A stretch of 11,591 bases of DNA, from assembly GCA_021737905.1 (NCBI GenBank), contig JAIPDA010000059.1, positions 1-11,591 of the forward strand. The letters run 5' to 3'. Positions 1-6,655 of the stretch are shown here, piece after piece (the stretch's first letter is position 1; each line of letters starts with the position of its first letter). This DNA comes from Rhodoferax sp. GTDB taxonomy: Bacteria; Pseudomonadota; Gammaproteobacteria; Burkholderiales; Burkholderiaceae_C. The translations under genes and the position numbers were made by a program. Below the pieces are notes generated by a model. It saw only the letters and a program-made list of their open reading frames with translations, ran no database searches and was not told where the DNA came from.

Positions 1-485
1 TCTTTGCGCTTGGGTTTTTTCAGCGGGGCTTCGCCCTTGGCAACGGCTTCGGCGCTCAGACGCTCAAACTCGGCGCGCTCAAAACGCTCGGCTTCTTCAG
101 CCTGCTTGAGCAAGGTGTGCAGCACGGGCAGCAAAAACGCGGCGGTCTTGCCGCTGCCTGTTTGGCTGGAGACCAGCAGGTCGGTGAATTTGGCTTTTTT
201 GCCCTCGGCCTGCGCTTCCAGACCTTGCATGGCCTTCGGTATCGTGGCCAATTGCACGGCGGTGGGCTGGGTAAAACCCAGGTCAGCCACGGCCTGCAGG
301 AGTTCGGGGGCCAGCCCCAGTTTCACAAAACCGTTGGGTACCGGCGCGACGGCTGCAAGTGAACCCTCGGCAGGCGCGTCACAGAAGTCGGGAACCAGGC
401 TGGTTTCAACATCGGACGTGATGTCAGAAGCCAGATCAGAATTTTCGGGCACAAAATCGCCACGAGCCTCAAAAGAGTCAGTCAT
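1..485 (-). CDS. DEAD-box ATP-dependent RNA helicase, N-terminal part (runs off the left edge)
   Basis: Reading the minus strand from an ATG at 483-485 gives 161 uninterrupted codons to the window edge, so only the N-terminus is present. Residues 1-50 are an acidic, low-complexity leader. A DEAD-box Q motif follows: an aromatic at F53, then GFTQPTAVQ at 70-78 with Q78 as the adenine-contacting glutamine. Motif I (Walker A) is SSQTGSGKT at 106-114. DEAD-box proteins of this type unwind short RNA duplexes in ribosome assembly or mRNA decay. Two things differ from a minimal core: about 12 extra residues (88-100) before motif I, and a charged Glu/Arg/Lys stretch (127-161) where motif Ia would soon be expected. 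Motifs Ia to VI lie outside the window, so the subfamily (RhlE, DeaD or other) cannot be decided. The start is supported by a purine-rich GCGAGAAAA a few bases upstream. Confidence 0.9.
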   Translation of the reverse strand, partial: MTDSFEARGDFVPENSDLASDITSDVETSLVPDFCDAPAEGSLAAVAPVPNGFVKLGLAPELLQAVADLGFTQPTAVQLATIPKAMQGLEAQAEGKKAKFTDLLVSSQTGSGKTAAFLLPVLHTLLKQAEEAERFERAEFERLSAEAVAKGEAPLKKPKRK

Positions 486-565
486 ATTTTTTCTCGCTAA
501 TCACCTGTGCGCAACGCTTTTGGCGAGGGAACAGGAAACTCCACCTGCGCGTTAGCAACAGGCTT

Positions 566-599
566 CGTTCATGGTTAATAAAACATCAACCATCAAACG
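566..599 (-). promoter_or_regulatory. Dyad symmetry in the helicase leader
   Basis: ATGGTT (571-576) is the inverse complement of AACCAT (588-593), and the arms continue as CGTT (566-569) and AACG (596-599) with a small internal loop. The 11-base AT-rich loop could expose single-stranded RNA. It lies about 85-115 nt before the helicase start codon, inside its proposed transcript. A folded leader would fit autoregulation or temperature response, as known for some RNA helicase genes, but it could equally be a protein-binding dyad in DNA. No T-run follows, so it is not a terminator. Confidence 0.3.
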
Positions 600-636
600 A
601 ATATGCGGATCAGGCGCTCAACAGGCCTGAAGCGTT

Positions 637-654
637 GACTCTGAAAAAAGAGTC
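637..654 (-). promoter_or_regulatory. Small perfect hairpin in the helicase leader
   Basis: GACTCT (637-642) and AGAGTC (649-654) form a 6-bp perfect inverted repeat around a six-base A-rich loop (T-rich on the minus strand). It sits in the proposed untranslated leader of the helicase, with no run of T beyond the 3' arm in either direction. I read it as a possible RNA hairpin of unknown role. The rest of 486-795 holds the promoter at 712-741 and a weak GGCT/AGCC stem at 761-771 just past the TonB stop; I see no gene there. Confidence 0.25.
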
Positions 655-711
655 CAAAAGTGTGAGGTAGATGTACAAATGCAGGGCACACAGTGCTGCT
701 GCAAGCCGCTG

Positions 712-741
712 ATTATGGCACGCTTTGAGGGTTTGTACCAA
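712..741 (-). promoter_or_regulatory. Candidate sigma-70 promoter for the DEAD-box helicase gene
   Basis: On the minus strand a -35-like TTGGTA (736-741) is separated by 18 bases from a -10-like CATAAT (712-717). The sequence just after the -10 resembles that following the proposed rpsP and rplS promoters. Transcription would start near 705, leaving a leader of about 220 nt before the helicase ATG at 485. This is inferred from motif match and position only. Confidence 0.45.
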
Positions 742-795
742 TTAATGTGAATTCAAGGTCGGCTGATAGCCTCAATTCATGCACTTGAACGTCTT

Positions 796-1533
796 TCAGC
801 GCTCATCTTTCAAATTAAATTGGATTGGAATGCTAACGGTTTGCGCTGCCAACAGGCCATCCTTGCGCGCCGGGGTAAAACGCCAGGCACGTACGGCATT
901 GATCGCCGCAGCATCCAAGGCAGCGTGCCCGCTGGACTTTTCTAAGTCGATACGGCCTGCGCGCCCGTCAGTCAGCACCTCAACTAGCAGCAGAACCTGC
1001 CCTTGTGCGCCTTGGCGAATGGCGAGCAGGGGATAGGCAGGCGTGGGGTTGTTTAAATAAGCCGCCTTGTAATCAGCATCCGTGCTGCGTGTGCTTGCCG
1101 GCATCACCGACTCTGCAGCCGGGGCGGAGCCTGAGGATGGCGCCGCTGCTGGAGCAGTTGCTGGCGTCGCGGCCTGCGCTGGAACTTGCCCTGCTGCCTG
1201 CGCTGGAACTTGCGCTGCTGCCTGGGCGGGTGCCGGCACCTGCGCCGCCGGTGCTTGAACCTGCGCCATGGCAGGCAGCGTTATCGGCCCCTGTTGAGCT
1301 GTCTCTTGGGGGCTGTTGTTTTGAGTCGACCTGGAGGGAGACGGTCGTTTGGCGGTGGCTTGCGCACTCACCGGGGGCGGCGTTAAAAACACCAGACGCA
1401 AATCGTAGCGCTTGATCACATGCTCAACGCTTGAGTTTCTGGTCCAGAGCAGCAGCAAGCCGGCATGCACGGCCAGCACAAAAAGGCTCAAAGCGATGAG
1501 CAAGCTGGGCCTGGGCGACAAGTCAGTGCGCAT
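796..1533 (-). CDS. TonB-family energy transducer (TonB C-terminal domain protein)
   Basis: This 245-residue protein has the layout of TonB: a short cytoplasmic N-terminus, one hydrophobic anchor at about 10-31, a long Pro/Ala/Gln-rich periplasmic linker (about 52-146), and a C-terminal TonB domain (about 155-240). The domain shows YPLLAIRQGAQGQVLLLVEV (167-186), then ALDAAAINAVRAWRFTPA (205-222) and a final IPIQF, all typical of the fold. TonB proteins pass inner-membrane proton-motive force to outer-membrane TonB-dependent receptors for iron chelates, B12 or other ligands. No exbB, exbD or receptor gene is in view, so it may use ExbBD encoded elsewhere or act as an accessory TonB. The linker contains a 24-bp tandem repeat. 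I see no convincing Fur box upstream. The start ATG at 1533 directly precedes the anchor; the Shine-Dalgarno is weak. No strong terminator follows. Confidence 0.85.
   Translation of the reverse strand: MRTDLSPRPSLLIALSLFVLAVHAGLLLLWTRNSSVEHVIKRYDLRLVFLTPPPVSAQATAKRPSPSRSTQNNSPQETAQQGPITLPAMAQVQAPAAQVPAPAQAAAQVPAQAAGQVPAQAATPATAPAAAPSSGSAPAAESVMPASTRSTDADYKAAYLNNPTPAYPLLAIRQGAQGQVLLLVEVLTDGRAGRIDLEKSSGHAALDAAAINAVRAWRFTPARKDGLLAAQTVSIPIQFNLKDER
1173..1220 (-). repeat. Two 24-bp tandem copies in the TonB linker
   Basis: Positions 1173-1196 and 1197-1220 are two 24-bp copies differing at a single base. A degenerate third copy appears to begin at 1221. On the minus strand each unit encodes an eight-residue block of the GQVPAQAA / AQVPAQAA kind, in frame, so changes in copy number would lengthen or shorten the periplasmic linker without a frameshift. 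Seen directly in the sequence. Confidence 0.85.
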
Positions 1534-1623
1534 TTAAAAATAAGTTCAATCTCGGCACATCGAGCTTGGAGTTTTTTGAACTCGCATGGTCAAAGCTTAC
1601 TGATGCAGCAGCAGGGTCTGACT

Positions 1624-2187
1624 TTATTTCAGGAAGTGCTCGCGGTAGTGTTCGAGCTCGTCGATCGACTCGTGCACGTCGGCCAGGGCGGTGTGGCTTT
1701 GCCGCTTTTTGAAAGCGCTGTAGACCTCAGGCCGCCAACGCTTGGCCAGCTCTTTGAAGGTGCTGACATCCACATTGCGGTAATGCAAAAACGCCTCCAG
1801 CTTGGGCATGTACTTGACCAGAAAGCGTCTGTCCTGGCTGATGGTGTTGCCGCACAAGGGTGAAGTGCCCTTGGGCAGGTACTTGGCCAAAAAGCTCAGC
1901 ACCTGGCGCTCGGCCTCTTCTTCGCTGATGCTGCTGAGCTTGACCTTGTCAATCAGCCCGCTGCGCCCGTGGGTGCCCTTGTTCCAGTTGTCCATTTTGT
2001 CGAGCAACTCATCGCTTTGGTGAATCACCAGCACCGGGCCCTCAATGCGCGGCAGCAGTTGCGGGCCGGTGACGATGACCGCGATTTCAAGCAGACGCTC
2101 TTTTTCCGGGTCCAGGCCGGTCATTTCACAATCGATCCAGACCAGGTTCTGGTCTGACTTTTTCAAGAGGGGTTCAGTTTCAAGCAT
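1624..2187 (-). CDS. orn: Oligoribonuclease (DEDDh 3'-5' exoribonuclease)
   Basis: Orn degrades RNA of two to five nucleotides to mononucleotides, finishing mRNA decay and hydrolysing the linear dinucleotide pGpG made from cyclic di-GMP. The 187-residue product matches the family along its whole length. Exo I is WIDCEMTGLD with D19 and E21; Exo II is CGNTISQDRRFL with D119; Exo III is HTALADVHES with H165 and D170, completing the DEDDh set. NVDVSTFKELAKRW and the C-terminal YREHF are also characteristic. I take ATG at 2187; a GTG directly before it (2190) is an alternative adding one residue. The gene is divergent from the M48 protease gene with only 35 bases between starts, so each promoter probably reaches into the other gene. 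In E. coli orn is divergent from rsgA; here rsgA is two genes further on. Confidence 0.97.
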   Translation of the reverse strand: MLETEPLLKKSDQNLVWIDCEMTGLDPEKERLLEIAVIVTGPQLLPRIEGPVLVIHQSDELLDKMDNWNKGTHGRSGLIDKVKLSSISEEEAERQVLSFLAKYLPKGTSPLCGNTISQDRRFLVKYMPKLEAFLHYRNVDVSTFKELAKRWRPEVYSAFKKRQSHTALADVHESIDELEHYREHFLK

Positions 2188-2222
2188 CACTGGATTCTCG
2201 CTGATGCCCTAAACTTGCCGGG

Positions 2223-3497
2223 ATGACTGATCTATCCCTCACTTGGACCCTTGTTTTTTCAGCGGCGCTGGTGCTTGGCCTGCTGCTCAAGCTGTACCTG
2301 AGCTCACGCCAGATCCGCCACGTGGCGCGCCACCGCGACACGGTGCCGCCCGCTTTTGCGGCAACCATTTCTTTGGCATCCCACCAAAAAGCAGCTGACT
2401 ACACCTTGACCAAGGCACGCTTTGGCCTGCTGGAGCTGGCTTTCGGCTCAGCCGTGCTGCTGGGATGGACATTGCTTGGCGGGCTGGACAGCCTCAATCA
2501 GGCCCTGGCCAACTCCGCGCTGGCGCAATGGGGGCCGCTGGCAACGCAAATGGCGCTGGTGGCTGGTTTTGGCCTTATCAGTGGCGCGCTGGATTTACCT
2601 TTCACTTTGTACAGCACCTTCCGCATTGAAGAGCGCTTTGGCTTCAACAAAATGAGCTTGCAACTTTGGCTGGCCGATCTGTTCAAGTCGACGCTGGTCG
2701 GCATGGTGATCGGGCTGCCTATCGTGGCGCTTATTTTGTGGCTGATGAACAGCGCCGGCCCGCTCTGGTGGCTGTGGGCATGGGCAGCATGGATGGGTTT
2801 TAACCTGCTGGTGCTGGTGCTGTACCCGACGGTGATCGCACCGATCTTCAACAAGTTCAAACCGCTTGAAGACGACAGCCTGAAAGCCCGGGTCACGGCA
2901 CTGATGCAACGCTGCGGCTTTGCCGCCAAGGGACTTTATGTGATGGACGGCAGCAAGCGCTCAGCGCATGCCAACGCTTATTTCACCGGTTTCGGCGCAG
3001 CCAAGCGCGTGGTGTTTTACGACACCCTGCTCAAGCAACTCAGCCCGGCGGAGGTAGACGCCGTGCTGGCCCACGAGCTGGGTCACTTCAAGCACAAGCA
3101 CATCATCCAGCGCATCGTCATGCTGTTTGCCATGAGTCTGGCCGGTTTTGCGCTGATTGGTTATTTGTCGCAGCAGATCTGGTTTTACACCGGCCTGGGC
3201 GTGCGCCCCAATCTGGGCGCACCCAATGACGCGCTGGCCCTGCTGCTGTTCATGCTGGCGATACCCTTGTTCAGCTTTTTCATCTCGCCGCTGATGGCGC
3301 AGCTCTCGCGACAGCATGAATTTCAAGCCGATGCCTATGCTGCGCTGCAAACCGACGGACGCGATCTGGCCAGCGCACTGCTCAAGCTGTACCAGGACAA
3401 CGCCAGCACGCTCACGCCGGACCCTGTGTTTGTGAAGTTTTACTACTCGCACCCGCCTGCCAGTGAGCGCCTGGCCCGCATGGGCGTCGCCGGATGA
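2223..3497 (+). CDS. M48-family (Ste24-like) membrane zinc metallopeptidase
   Basis: A 424-residue integral membrane protease resembling eukaryotic Ste24/CAAX protease 1. The N-terminal membrane region (hydrophobic segments near 6-26, 68-88, 106-126, 154-176 and 180-201) corresponds to the peptidase M48 N-terminal domain. The catalytic domain has the zinc motif HELGH at 284-288 (in VLAHELGHFKHKH). A third ligand is E366 in RQHEFQADAYA, and YSHPP at 408-412 is the family C-terminal signature. Two further membrane segments (about 297-317 and 337-357) lie between the zinc motifs. Bacterial homologues are presumed to act in membrane-protein quality control; the substrate is not known, and bacteria lack the prenylated CAAX substrate. 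It heads a three-gene plus-strand operon; its stop overlaps the next start as ATGA (3494-3497). The Shine-Dalgarno is not obvious. Confidence 0.93.
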   Translation: MTDLSLTWTLVFSAALVLGLLLKLYLSSRQIRHVARHRDTVPPAFAATISLASHQKAADYTLTKARFGLLELAFGSAVLLGWTLLGGLDSLNQALANSALAQWGPLATQMALVAGFGLISGALDLPFTLYSTFRIEERFGFNKMSLQLWLADLFKSTLVGMVIGLPIVALILWLMNSAGPLWWLWAWAAWMGFNLLVLVLYPTVIAPIFNKFKPLEDDSLKARVTALMQRCGFAAKGLYVMDGSKRSAHANAYFTGFGAAKRVVFYDTLLKQLSPAEVDAVLAHELGHFKHKHIIQRIVMLFAMSLAGFALIGYLSQQIWFYTGLGVRPNLGAPNDALALLLFMLAIPLFSFFISPLMAQLSRQHEFQADAYAALQTDGRDLASALLKLYQDNASTLTPDPVFVKFYYSHPPASERLARMGVAG

Positions 3498-3811
3498 ACA
3501 GGGTCCACCAGGGTCGGCGCGCCCTGAGCGCGACCGAAGTCGTCACGCAGCTCAGCCAACTCAATGGCGAGCTGGCGATGGGCTGGCGACTGATCGATGG
3601 CGCGCTGGAAAAAACTTTCAACTTCAAAGACTTTCACCAGACCATGGGTTTTGCGAACGCGGTGGCTTTCATTGCCAATACCGAAGACCATCACCCGGCC
3701 CTGGCACTGAGCTACAAACAATGCACTGTGCGCTTTCACACGCATGATGTGAGCGGCATCACTGTCAGTGATTTCTTTTGCGCGTCCAAGGTTGACGCCT
3801 TGATGGCTTGA
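3494..3811 (+). CDS. phhB: Pterin-4a-carbinolamine dehydratase (PCD/DCoH family)
   Basis: A 105-residue protein of the PCD fold, which dehydrates 4a-hydroxytetrahydrobiopterin after aromatic amino acid hydroxylation so that the pterin cofactor can be reduced and reused. The active-site signature EDHHP is at 64-68, with H66 and H67. H84 lies 18 residues after H66, the same spacing as the three catalytic histidines (H61, H62, H79) of the mammalian enzyme. VSDFFCASKVD near the C-terminus also fits the family. The start ATG overlaps the protease stop (ATGA) and its own stop overlaps the rsgA start (TTGA), so it is translated as the middle cistron. No phenylalanine hydroxylase (phhA) gene is in view, so the hydroxylase partner is either elsewhere or absent; PCD-like proteins also occur in genomes lacking hydroxylases, where a molybdopterin-related role has been proposed. 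Confidence 0.92.
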   Translation: MNRVHQGRRALSATEVVTQLSQLNGELAMGWRLIDGALEKTFNFKDFHQTMGFANAVAFIANTEDHHPALALSYKQCTVRFHTHDVSGITVSDFFCASKVDALMA

Positions 3812-4776
3812 AGCCTTCCGGCCAACCTGCCGGCGCGTCACGGCCCGCCGTCCCGGGCACGCAAGCGGGCCTGGTGGTCGCAGGTTTCGGCCGGCATGTG
3901 CTGGTTGAAAAGGCGGGCGGCGAGCGCGTCATTTGCCACCCGCGCGGCAAAAAAGGCCAGGCTGTGGTCGGTGACCGGGTACGTTGGCTGCCGTCAGAAG
4001 ACGAAGGCACTATTGAAAAAGTCGAGCCGCGCGACAACCTGTTTTACCGCCAGGACGAACTGCGCACCAAGTCCTTTGCGGCCAACCTGGACCAGGTTCT
4101 CATCCTCATGGCTGCCGAGCCGGAGTTCTCTGAAAACCAACTCACGCGTGCGCTCATCGCCGCCGAGGCCACGGGCATACGCCCCGTCATTGCGCTGAAC
4201 AAAAGTGACCTGACCGAGCCCTTTGGTCGTGCCTGGGCCAAGCTGGCCCCCTACCGCGCCATGGGCTACCAGATGCTGTCGCTGGCCATCAAACCCAAAG
4301 CGGAGGACGACCCTGGGCAGACCCCGGTGCAGTCTTTGATGCCGCTGATGCTAGGGAAAAAGACCCTGGTGCTGGGCCCCTCGGGAGCAGGCAAAAGCAG
4401 CCTGACCAATCTCTTGATACCGCATGCACAGGTGCTGACAGCGGAGATTTCACAGGCGCTGAATTCCGGCAAGCACACCACCACCAGCACCACGCTGTAT
4501 TGGATCGATGCCGGCCGCAGCACCGCTTTGATTGACTCACCGGGTTTTCAGGAGTTCGGGCTGCACCACATTGAGCCCATGCACCTGGCCGGCTACATGC
4601 CCGACCTCAAGGCCCATGCCCAGCACTGCAAGTTCTACAACTGCACGCACCTGCATGAGCCAGGCTGCGGCGTGATTGCCGAGCTGAACCGCAGCGATAG
4701 CGCCAGCAGCATCAGCGCCAGCCGCTACCGCTTGTACGGCGAGCTGTTCGCCGAGTTGTCGCAAACGCGTTACTGA
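3808..4776 (+). CDS. rsgA: Small ribosomal subunit biogenesis GTPase RsgA (YjeQ)
   Basis: RsgA is a circularly permuted GTPase that binds the late 30S subunit and helps it mature. The 322-residue product shows the permuted order. An N-terminal OB-fold (about 20-75, GLVVAGFGRHVLVE) comes first. The G4 motif NKSD (131-134) then precedes the P-loop GPSGAGKS (190-197), a T-rich switch (HTTTSTT), and G3 DSPG (243-246). A C-terminal zinc site uses C274, C279, H281 and C287 in CKFYNCTHLHEPGC. The reading frame has no ATG near the OB-fold; the best start is TTG at 3808, whose last two bases with the next A form the TGA stop of the preceding gene. That implies coupled translation from phhB; an internal GTG further in cannot be excluded. 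It converges with the CobD-like gene, 29 bases away. Confidence 0.96.
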   Translation: MKPSGQPAGASRPAVPGTQAGLVVAGFGRHVLVEKAGGERVICHPRGKKGQAVVGDRVRWLPSEDEGTIEKVEPRDNLFYRQDELRTKSFAANLDQVLILMAAEPEFSENQLTRALIAAEATGIRPVIALNKSDLTEPFGRAWAKLAPYRAMGYQMLSLAIKPKAEDDPGQTPVQSLMPLMLGKKTLVLGPSGAGKSSLTNLLIPHAQVLTAEISQALNSGKHTTTSTTLYWIDAGRSTALIDSPGFQEFGLHHIEPMHLAGYMPDLKAHAQHCKFYNCTHLHEPGCGVIAELNRSDSASSISASRYRLYGELFAELSQTRY

Positions 4777-4805
4777 GCACCAGCACGCCCCGTGGACTGC
4801 CGGCT

Positions 4806-5807
4806 CTAGCCGATCAGGCGTGCCAAAGTGAGCAGCGCCAACAACACCATCCAAAGCACCACGCAGCGCCAAACCAGACCGACAATGCTGCGCAGATGCG
4901 CCAGCTCGGGTTCGCGCCCGGGTGTGGCCTGGGTGGACGGCGGCACTGCATTGTCATCACCCGGCGCAAAGGGCAGACGGATCGCCTTCAAGGCACTGCC
5001 GCCCAAGCGCACATTGACCGCACCGGCTGTGGCCGCCAGCACAACGCCATCATTGCGAATGGGGGAAGCGGCCTTGGCGTCAAGCGCAAAGCCCTGTGTG
5101 TAGTGGCGCCAGCTGTCGATAGCGTCCTCAAAGCTACCAACCACCGCAAAGCCCAAGGCCGTGAGGCGGGCCGGTAAAAAATCAATCACCCCCCAAGCCG
5201 TCATCGCCGCCTGTTGCAGGGCCGGGCTGGCACCCTCACCTGAGGCGCGGAACTTGTAGCTCCAGTAGCGCGCGACGAACTCACTCAAACGGTAAAGCAC
5301 CGCGCCCGTAGGACCCAAACCCAAGGCAGCCAAAATACAAAACCAGCTCAAAACGCCGAATACATGGCGGTGCGCAGCCAGCACAGAGTGCTCAATGACA
5401 TGGCGCACGATTTCGCTGCGCGGCAACAAACTGGCATCGACCTGCTGCCAATCGGCCAGCAACTGACGCGCGGCTTGTTCATCGCCCATGTCCAGGGCGT
5501 CGCGAATGGCGGTGAAATGGTGACTGAACTGGCGAAAACCCAAAGACACATACAAAACCAGCACGCTCCAGACAAAAGCCAGCAAGCCGTGCACGCTCCA
5601 AAGGAGCCAGTGGATGCCGAAAGCCAGCAGCGCAGGCAGCAGCACCGCCAGGGACCAGGCCAGCCAGCCATGCTGCTGGCGACCGGCGTCCAGGTTGCGA
5701 CTGCACCAGCGCGTCCAGGCGCGCACACCCGCGTGCAGAGAATTGCCCGGTGACAGGGGGCGGGCCTGCTCCATCAGCAGGGCAAACAAAACGGCAAAAA
5801 AGCTCAT
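4806..5807 (-). CDS. CobD/CbiB-like integral membrane protein
   Basis: A 333-residue membrane protein related to CbiB/CobD, which attaches the aminopropanol arm to the corrin ring in cobalamin synthesis. Hydrophobic segments are near 49-64, 68-90, 148-170, 203-225 and 309-331. The family resemblance is clearest in GSFEDAIDSWRHYTQGF (224-240) and in VVLAATAGAVNVRLGG (255-270), which matches the conserved CbiB loop ending in RLGG. No other cobalamin gene is in the window and it sits among translation genes, so a genuine role in B12 synthesis is doubtful; it may be a paralogue with another function. The start ATG at 5807 has no good Shine-Dalgarno. A GC-rich stem (GGCGC 5821-5825 with GCGCC 5833-5837) lies 13 bases upstream. 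It is 65 bases downstream of the Nudix gene on the same strand, probably co-transcribed. Confidence 0.8.
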   Translation of the reverse strand: MSFFAVLFALLMEQARPLSPGNSLHAGVRAWTRWCSRNLDAGRQQHGWLAWSLAVLLPALLAFGIHWLLWSVHGLLAFVWSVLVLYVSLGFRQFSHHFTAIRDALDMGDEQAARQLLADWQQVDASLLPRSEIVRHVIEHSVLAAHRHVFGVLSWFCILAALGLGPTGAVLYRLSEFVARYWSYKFRASGEGASPALQQAAMTAWGVIDFLPARLTALGFAVVGSFEDAIDSWRHYTQGFALDAKAASPIRNDGVVLAATAGAVNVRLGGSALKAIRLPFAPGDDNAVPPSTQATPGREPELAHLRSIVGLVWRCVVLWMVLLALLTLARLIG

Positions 5808-5872
5808 GCCAAATCATAACGGCGCAGCGTGAGCGCCAGGCCATTCCAAGCTGACCGGGTCAGGCGCATGTT

Positions 5873-6568
5873 TCAGGACGCCATGAAACGGTAGAAATTG
5901 CGGAGCATGGCAGCCGTGGCGCCCCAGATGTAGCGCTCCTTGGGGTCGGCCGGGTCACTGCTGGTGTAAGGCATCGAGAACCATTGACGCACAGCGCCAT
6001 CGAACTCAAAAGCATGACGGCGGTGATTGGCCGGGCTCATGAGGTGGCTCAGGGGAACTTCGAAAACATCGGCCACCTCCGCCGGATTGGGCTTGAGTTC
6101 AAAGCCGGGTCGCACCAGCGCCACCACGGGCGTGACGATGAAAGCCGTGCCGGTAACGTAAATAGGCAGACTGCCCAACACTTCCACATGGCTGGCCGGC
6201 AAACCGATTTCTTCGTCTGCCTCGCGCAAAGCTGTGTGTACTGGGTCACGGTCGCTCGCATCGGTGCGCCCGCCGGGAAAAGCGATCTGCCCGGAGTGGG
6301 TCGACATGTTCACGCCCCGCTCGGTCAGCAGCAGCGTCAGTTCCTGGCGCATGACCAGGGCAATCAGAACCGCCGCCGGGGCGGGCTGGCGGTCACCGAA
6401 TTTCTTTTCAACGCTGCTTTCCGGCGTCCACACTGGAGGCCGGCGAAAACGCGCCCGCAAAGCCTCTGGCGTGAGGTGCCGGGCCGGCACATCCGGCAGG
6501 TGCGAGTCCACACTCAAGACCGGCACAGTGCGGGGGTCTATTTTGGGTAGCGGACGGGTGATGGTCAT
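5873..6568 (-). CDS. Nudix hydrolase, CoA pyrophosphatase type (NudL/YeaB-like)
   Basis: The 231-residue protein belongs to the Nudix subfamily that cleaves coenzyme A and its derivatives to 4'-phosphopantetheine and 3',5'-ADP. The subfamily-specific motif LLTERG...HSGQIAFPGG occupies about 80-100, and the Nudix catalytic helix READEEIGL is at 115-123 with the metal-binding glutamates. IYVTGTAFIVTPVVA (136-150) and the C-terminal IWGATAAMLRNF (214-225) also fit. It resembles E. coli YeaB/NudL more than the mutator MutT class. An N-terminal extension of about 60 residues precedes the catalytic core; several internal starts are possible, and the ATG at 6568 lacks a clear Shine-Dalgarno. Its start lies just past the strong terminator that ends the ribosomal operon, so it should have its own promoter in the short interval 6569-6594, or depend on read-through. 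Confidence 0.9.
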   Translation of the reverse strand: MTITRPLPKIDPRTVPVLSVDSHLPDVPARHLTPEALRARFRRPPVWTPESSVEKKFGDRQPAPAAVLIALVMRQELTLLLTERGVNMSTHSGQIAFPGGRTDASDRDPVHTALREADEEIGLPASHVEVLGSLPIYVTGTAFIVTPVVALVRPGFELKPNPAEVADVFEVPLSHLMSPANHRRHAFEFDGAVRQWFSMPYTSSDPADPKERYIWGATAAMLRNFYRFMAS

Positions 6569-6594
6569 GACGAAAAAGGTTTGGTAGGGCCAAG

Positions 6595-6621
6595 AAAAAA
6601 GCCGCTCGGGGAGCGGCTTTT
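6595..6621 (-). terminator. Bidirectional intrinsic terminator after rplS
   Basis: GCCGCTC (6601-6607) pairs with GAGCGGC (6611-6617) around a GGG loop, a 7-bp GC-rich stem. On the minus strand the stem is followed by six U (6595-6600); on the plus strand by four U (6618-6621). It lies 35 bases past the rplS stop codon and closes the rpsP-rimM-trmD-rplS operon. Seen directly; the strongest terminator in the window. Confidence 0.93.
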
Positions 6622-6655
6622 CACAGGACAGAGTCCGGGAGCTTGACGCCGCCTA

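Noticed and set aside
1534..1623. Fur box or iron-regulated promoter upstream of the TonB gene
   Set aside because: I looked for the GATAAT-type repeat and found none; TTGACC (minus strand) has no matching -10 at proper spacing.
4801..4812. CGGCT-CT-AGCCG dyad at the end of the CobD-like gene as a terminator between convergent genes
   Set aside because: The two-base loop and lack of a U-run on either strand make it a poor terminator; part of it is coding and includes the stop codon.
5984..6550. A 188-codon plus-strand open frame opposite the Nudix gene
   Set aside because: Antisense shadow of a clear Nudix hydrolase; the sequence shows no motif of its own.
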